A model generated the notes under the pieces. That model saw only the letters and a program-made list of their open reading frames with translations, was not told where the DNA came from and made no database searches. Below, one piece after another: positions 22,220 to 26,064 of a stretch of 26,064 nt of DNA. The number at the start of each line of letters is the position of its first letter. Positions within the stretch are counted from its first letter, which is position 1. Origin of the DNA: CAYJFK01 sp964369475 (GTDB taxonomy: Bacteria; Bacillota; Clostridia; Oscillospirales; Feifaniaceae); contig CAYJFK010000032.1 in the NCBI GenBank assembly GCA_964369475.1, positions 1 through 26,064 on the forward strand. Direction: 5' to 3'. Both the position numbers and the translations under genes were made by a program.

Positions 22220-22269
22220 AAAAGCACATAATCTCAAGCTTTAAATTAGCTCTTTGATTATGTGCTTTT
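22220..22269 (-). terminator. Terminator after the GLUG/dockerin gene
   Basis: Perfect 14-bp arms AAAAGCACATAATC (22220-22233) and complement (22256-22269), with a T-run on each side. It lies 73 bp beyond the gene's stop and could also stop transcripts from the other direction. Confidence 0.8.
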
Positions 22270-22342
22270 GATTATATATCATATGTACAAGTCTATCTCA
22301 CTAAAACCGAGCAAAACAAGCCAAAGCCGATTAATATTTTAG

Positions 22343-24895
22343 CTACTTTAATTCTGCAAAGGTTTGGATGAAAGTTCCGTTTGTACCAAAGTTTTTACTG
22401 TTTCGGGCGAAAGCAATGTCGGCAAAGTTTACCTCACCGTCACCATTTAGGTCGGCATTAGGGTTAGCGGCATTGCCTTTGGATTTGTTGTAATTGTCCT
22501 CAGACGCTATCACCATAATGTCGTCTGTGCCGATGACACCGTTATTACCTGGTAGTTCTAACAGCGTGTATAGTGTCTTTGCATGATGTGTAATGACGCC
22601 CAATTCTATACCTGTAATCACATGTGTCATAAAATGCTTAGTGCCATTTGGATCAATTTTCGTAATCCTTAAATCATAGGTACCGCTCTCCATGTCAAAT
22701 ATATATGGTATAATTCCTAAACCCGAGTAGGTGTAAAAGGTGCGATACATCACATTATCAGTTCCGGCTTCAAGTAGTTCCATGGTGAGGTTAAGAGCAA
22801 CCATTTCGGAGAAGCTGATTTGAATCTTCATGGGAATAGGCATAGACGGAAGTACCGCTAAGCCATCAGGTGTTCCTGTCCATGGATATAGATAGAGGTT
22901 GTTCTGTGGTATATCAACATTACTCTTGTAAGCATTTAACGCAGTGGAAAAATGAAGATTGTCTGATGTAAAACCATTTTCATCAAAAGCGCTAATAGGG
23001 TAATCAGTATTTGGGTTTGATCCTATGCTCTGTTCGGCCGTGCCTTCAAGGTAGTAAGTATGTTCAATGTTAGCACGACTGCCCTCATCTAAACCAATAA
23101 TGCTACCCACCAAATCTAAACCTGCTATTGCACCGCCGTTGTAAGTATTGTTAATAGTGAAATCATCAGATGCTCGTCCGGCAATACCACCTACATTACT
23201 ACCTTTAGATGTAACACTTCCTGTATTATACGAATTTACGATAAAACCTGTAGCTTCACCCAAAGGAACTACCGACCCTGCCAAACCACCAACATTGTCG
23301 CCTGTTGCTGTAATGCTGCCGGTGTTGTTTGCGTTATATATATATCCAACATTGTAGCTCGTTATACCGCCGACATTATTATCACCGCTTACATTGACCG
23401 AAGAATGCACATTATTTGTCTCCCCATAGTTTTGGGCTACAACACCGGCGGTATAATCACCAACCGAACTGACATTACCACTAATCGAAAAATCTTTGAT
23501 AGTTCCACCGTATTGATACCCGAAAAGCGCAAAGTTGTTTGCGGTGGGATCTGTGTTGTTGATAGTTAGGTTGTTTATTTCTTGCTTGTTGCCCAAAAAG
23601 GTGCCTTTAAAGGGGTTTGCTTCGGTACCTATCGGTGTCCACTCTTTGCCTGCTAAGTCAATGCTATTGTTTAACTGTACAAATTCGCCTACAAATGTAG
23701 TTCCGGCATTGACCTGCTGTGCTATCCACGCAAGTTCTTCGGGTGTGGTGATTTCGTATATGGTGCCACTCGAATCCTCAATTGGCACAACCGCTCGAGT
23801 AAAGTTTGACCAAAAGCTTGGATTTATGGTCAGTTCACTAAAAGTTGGTGCGTTTTGCTCGTTAAAATCCCAGTATTTCCAAGTCGAATCAATGTTTGCC
23901 GCCTTTTCCGCATCGACATTTATGTTAAGCTCAATGGACAGAGGTTGGTTGGTCTCTGTTAAATTGTAGCTTGTGTCGAAAGGGCTGATAGTATAGGCAT
24001 GTCCAGTATATCCTATCGGATCAGCCGCTGTACCGGTTAGGTAATAAGCGTTTGTTATATCGGAAGGGTTGTTACTGTGTTCAGCCCCTACTATGCTACC
24101 TACATTACTATTGCCACTAACATTGCCGCTATTGTAAACATTTTTTATGGTTGAAGGATTTACAATAAAACCAACTATACCACCTCCGAAATATTCTGTT
24201 GTTGTAACATCGGCAGTATTGTAGGAGTTAGTAATTTTCCCATCCATACTTCCGACCAGTCCCCCAACACTAAAACTCGTACCGCTTATAGCTCCCATGT
24301 TACTCGAATTTGTTATTTCACCACTATTTTGACCTGTTATACCTCCGACTCGCGTTATACCGCTCACGGCAACCGATGAATGCACGTTTTCAATGGTGCC
24401 CAAGTTGTACGCTATAACACCTGCAGTGTAGTCACCATTAGAGGTTACAGCTCCGTTTATACTAAAGTTTTTGATTGTAGCCGATAAATCTGCCACCCCA
24501 AAAAGTGCGAAGTTATTTACATTGGAATCTGTATTGTTCATGGTTATATTGTTTATTGTGTGATTGCCACCGTCAAAGGTACCGCTGAAGTAATAGCTTT
24601 CTTTGGCTATCGGCACCCACTCTTTGCCTGCTAAGTTGATATCGTCCATTAGCTTTACAGTCATGGATGTAAATGAATCTCCTGTATTGACCTGCTGTGC
24701 TATCCACGCAAGTTCTTCCGGGGTGGTGATTTCGTATACCGCTTTCCCATCTACGTATGTAGGCTCTACCTGTGTAACGGTATCTCCCCACGAGCCGTTT
24801 GTCTCCAATCCCTCGACCGACATTAAAGGGACGAGCATCACGGTCAGCACGAGGGTTAGTACAGTTACCATCAGGGCTTTTGTTAGTGTTTTCAT
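22343..24895 (-). CDS. Secreted GLUG-repeat surface protein with C-terminal dockerin-like module
   Basis: An 850-residue exported protein. An N-terminal signal peptide (about 29 residues) precedes two large tandem halves, each opening with YEITTPEELAWIAQQVN and DLAGKEW-PI (about residues 54-95 and 380-420). Each half continues into GLUG-type beta-helix repeats such as GGITGQNSGEITNSSN and GGLVGSMDGKITNSYNT. About 130 residues of beta-sandwich-like sequence follow. The C-terminus has GVIGTDDIMVIAS and ADLNGDGEVNFADIAFARN, a dockerin type I pattern whose second calcium loop is canonical and first is degenerate. It may attach to a cohesin partner or the cell surface as an adhesin-like protein. 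GGAGG precedes the ATG. The promoter lies about 190 nt upstream. Confidence 0.85.
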   Translation of the reverse strand: MKTLTKALMVTVLTLVLTVMLVPLMSVEGLETNGSWGDTVTQVEPTYVDGKAVYEITTPEELAWIAQQVNTGDSFTSMTVKLMDDINLAGKEWVPIAKESYYFSGTFDGGNHTINNITMNNTDSNVNNFALFGVADLSATIKNFSINGAVTSNGDYTAGVIAYNLGTIENVHSSVAVSGITRVGGITGQNSGEITNSSNMGAISGTSFSVGGLVGSMDGKITNSYNTADVTTTEYFGGGIVGFIVNPSTIKNVYNSGNVSGNSNVGSIVGAEHSNNPSDITNAYYLTGTAADPIGYTGHAYTISPFDTSYNLTETNQPLSIELNINVDAEKAANIDSTWKYWDFNEQNAPTFSELTINPSFWSNFTRAVVPIEDSSGTIYEITTPEELAWIAQQVNAGTTFVGEFVQLNNSIDLAGKEWTPIGTEANPFKGTFLGNKQEINNLTINNTDPTANNFALFGYQYGGTIKDFSISGNVSSVGDYTAGVVAQNYGETNNVHSSVNVSGDNNVGGITSYNVGYIYNANNTGSITATGDNVGGLAGSVVPLGEATGFIVNSYNTGSVTSKGSNVGGIAGRASDDFTINNTYNGGAIAGLDLVGSIIGLDEGSRANIEHTYYLEGTAEQSIGSNPNTDYPISAFDENGFTSDNLHFSTALNAYKSNVDIPQNNLYLYPWTGTPDGLAVLPSMPIPMKIQISFSEMVALNLTMELLEAGTDNVMYRTFYTYSGLGIIPYIFDMESGTYDLRITKIDPNGTKHFMTHVITGIELGVITHHAKTLYTLLELPGNNGVIGTDDIMVIASEDNYNKSKGNAANPNADLNGDGEVNFADIAFARNSKNFGTNGTFIQTFAELK

Positions 24896-25000
24896 AATTT
24901 CCTCCGTTATTGAATATAGTGTGGTCTGCTGTTTTGCTTCGCTAAAAGTTTGCTAGTACGAAAAGGCAAAACCGTATGTATACAGGTGGCAATTAGGTAG

Positions 25001-25030
25001 TCGGGTTATAGGTCTTTCACTTGGGAAAGG
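25001..25030. repeat. End remnant of a family A element
   Basis: TCGGGTTATAGGTCTTTCAC followed by TTGGGAAAGG matches, with a few changes, the right end of A2 (22176-22200) joined to the GGGAAAG word at family A left ends. It lies within the predicted leader of the GLUG/dockerin gene. Confidence 0.6.
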
Positions 25031-25091
25031 TTTTCCGCTACACTCTTTGTAATCAGCAATCGTTAGCCATAAAGATCAGTATCACTTATTT

Positions 25092-25120
25092 AATATACCA
25101 TTTTTCGCTTATGAAATCAA
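25092..25120 (-). promoter_or_regulatory. Promoter of the GLUG/dockerin gene
   Basis: On the minus strand: TTGATT (25115-25120), a 17-bp spacer, then TATATT (25092-25097) preceded by TGG (extended -10). Confidence 0.7.
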
Positions 25121-25190
25121 TCTTTTAATGTAAATATGAGCTCTATCAGTTGTCGGTTAACTCAATTTGCAAATAAGTGGATATTTCTAC

Positions 25191-25337
25191 CTAAAACGGT
25201 TCAGTCGCCGCATATTCCATAGCCGAAGTCCTGCCGGTGATTATACCATTGCCCCCTATACTTGTAGGCGCTTCTACACTTAATCCACTCGGTACAGAGG
25301 GTTGCGACCCCTGCTTAGATAGTCGCTGTGTGCCAAT
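25191..25337 (-). pseudogene. Remnant of a surface protein with Ig/Fn3-like repeats
   Basis: Between two stops the minus strand reads 48 residues including SVPSGLSVEAPTSIGGNGII and TGRTSAMEYAATEPF. The APTS-GGN-G-ITG-T-AMEY pattern is typical of repeat units in Gram-positive secreted and S-layer proteins. There is no start codon or ribosome-binding site, and an in-frame stop lies directly upstream, so this is a fragment and not a gene. Confidence 0.5.
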
Positions 25338-25395
25338 CTATTTTGCCAGCTTAAATAGTCGAGGACACCCTTGCAACTCGAGGCTTAAAGCTACT

Positions 25396-25434
25396 GAAAA
25401 ACTCGATGCACACCGGAGAAATCCGATGTGCATC
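25396..25434 (-). terminator. Terminator of the EAL-domain gene
   Basis: GATGCACACCGG (25405-25416) pairs with CCGATGTGCATC (25423-25434); in the minus-strand RNA the single mismatch is a G-U pair. GAGTTTTTC follows on the minus strand. Confidence 0.82.
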
Positions 25435-25453
25435 TATGTTGAACGGTTATGAT

Positions 25454-26064
25454 CTATAATTTTACTACACTTTTCTCGCTATCGCAAAAGGCTCTAAAAT
25501 CATTTTCAAACATTGGCTTTGCATAATAGTATCCTTGTGCTATGTCGCAATCTATTTCTTTTAGCATAATTAAATCCTCTAAAGTTTCTACTCCTTCTGC
25601 AACCGTCTTTATATTCAAGTCTTTCGATAATCTTATTACGCTGGCGACAACAGCTATACCACGGTCTCGAGTTTGTGATGCAACAAAAAAGCTCCTATCC
25701 AATTTCAAAACATCTACCGGCGTGTTTTTCAACAACCCTAATGAGCTATATCCGGTGCCAAAATCGTCCATAAAGACCTTAAAGCCTTCTTTATGCAAAT
25801 CATCTATAAAGGAATTTAAATCGCAATCTGTGCTGAGCATACTTGTTTCTGTTATCTCTACTCCCAAGTATTTGGGGTCAACATTGTATTTCTTACATAT
25901 CGCTGTTAGATTTGAAACAAAATCAGCAGAATACAAATTCTTTCTTGAAAAATTGACAGAGATAGCAAATGGCTTTCTTCCTTCTTTTTCCCACGAGCTC
26001 AAAAAACTACAAGCTTTTTCAAACATGTACATGTCAAGTTTTAATATAAATCCATTTTTTTCAA
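25454..26064 (-). CDS. EAL-domain cyclic di-GMP phosphodiesterase (5' end outside window)
   Basis: The C-terminal part of an EAL domain, the enzyme fold that linearises the second messenger c-di-GMP to pGpG. Visible catalytic and structural motifs: ISVNFSRKNL (metal-binding Asn), LGVEITETSML, FMDDFGTGYSSLGLL (paired metal Asp), DVLKLDRSFF, KTVAEGVETLEDL and AQGYYYAKPM. These core residues look intact, so activity is likely if the missing EAL signature is present. The frame stays open to the window edge (EKNGFILKLD before MYMFEKAC), so Met 26032 is internal and the protein, possibly with GGDEF or sensor domains, continues beyond 26064. It is followed by a terminator. Confidence 0.93.
   Translation of the reverse strand, partial: EKNGFILKLDMYMFEKACSFLSSWEKEGRKPFAISVNFSRKNLYSADFVSNLTAICKKYNVDPKYLGVEITETSMLSTDCDLNSFIDDLHKEGFKVFMDDFGTGYSSLGLLKNTPVDVLKLDRSFFVASQTRDRGIAVVASVIRLSKDLNIKTVAEGVETLEDLIMLKEIDCDIAQGYYYAKPMFENDFRAFCDSEKSVVKL

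Noticed and set aside
22005..22244. Overlapping ORFs on both strands of 60-80 codons
   Set aside because: They lie inside the perfect inverted repeats of element A2, and the same palindrome opens both strands. No ribosome-binding site or known motif is present. The ORFs at 15147-15410 in element A1 were rejected for the same reason.
24960..25020. Plus-strand GGCAAAACC ... GGTGGCAA ... TAGTCGGGTTA, reminiscent of a c-di-GMP (GEMM) riboswitch
   Set aside because: The middle GCAAAGC and tetraloop-receptor parts are missing, no plus-strand gene follows, and the last part belongs to the family A repeat end.

Overview
The window reads as chromosomal DNA of a low-to-mid GC Bacillota, most likely an anaerobic member of the Clostridia. 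The basis is the rny-ymdB-pgeF order, an IreB gene, strong AGGAGG ribosome-binding sites with several TTG starts, consensus TTGACA/TATAAT promoters, lipoproteins with lipoboxes, and a GLUG/dockerin-type surface protein. I cannot name a genus. No rRNA, tRNA, CRISPR array, phage module or intact transposase gene is visible.

Layout. 1-5460 (mainly minus strand): a palindromic element touching the 3' end of a small XRE regulator, then the block rny -> ymdB -> pgeF -> solute-binding lipoprotein, covering RNA decay, a phosphodiesterase and peptidoglycan quality control. rny has a consensus promoter and a long leader rich in stem-loops. 5936-9906: a C39-peptidase-like lipoprotein (minus) diverges from a Tet(M)-like ribosomal GTPase fused to a Rae1/YacP-type NYN ribonuclease domain (plus). 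10167-12153: a PLP aminotransferase faces an ireB-led two-gene operon. 12358-15026: a TetR regulator diverges from a metal-exporting P1B-ATPase, with one operator-like palindrome placed to affect both promoters. 15404-16462: an operon of ferredoxin, NapH/YccM-like iron-sulfur membrane protein and a two-cysteine ArsR regulator resembling persulfide sensors; its promoter lies inside a perfect 25-bp-arm inverted repeat. 16564-26064: an accessory region with a lipoprotein, a repeat protein of DUF1533/HID type with a decayed 5' end, a metallophosphoesterase, a fragment of a second P1B-ATPase, a large GLUG-repeat/dockerin surface protein, a surface-protein remnant, and an EAL-domain phosphodiesterase that runs off the window.

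The most unusual non-genic feature is a population of dispersed palindromic repeats. One family (1-168, 15213-15405, 21915-22213, end remnant near 25001) is built of hairpin units. These share an AATCCGAACC edge and, in the clearest units, a loop word near AAGGCAAYAAGCATT, while their stems differ in sequence yet stay paired. Two copies supply part or all of the stop codon of a neighbouring regulator gene, and a third abuts the truncated ATPase. A second family (11410-11568 and 15057-15186) begins directly after a gene's terminator stem and shows compensatory base changes. Solo hairpins with the same GCTTGGAGAAA arms occur at three other sites.

Candidate systems for follow-up are the GTPase-Rae1 fusion, the ArsR-controlled iron-sulfur membrane operon, and the modular hairpin elements. 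All functional statements rest on motif recognition by eye; no database search or folding was run.
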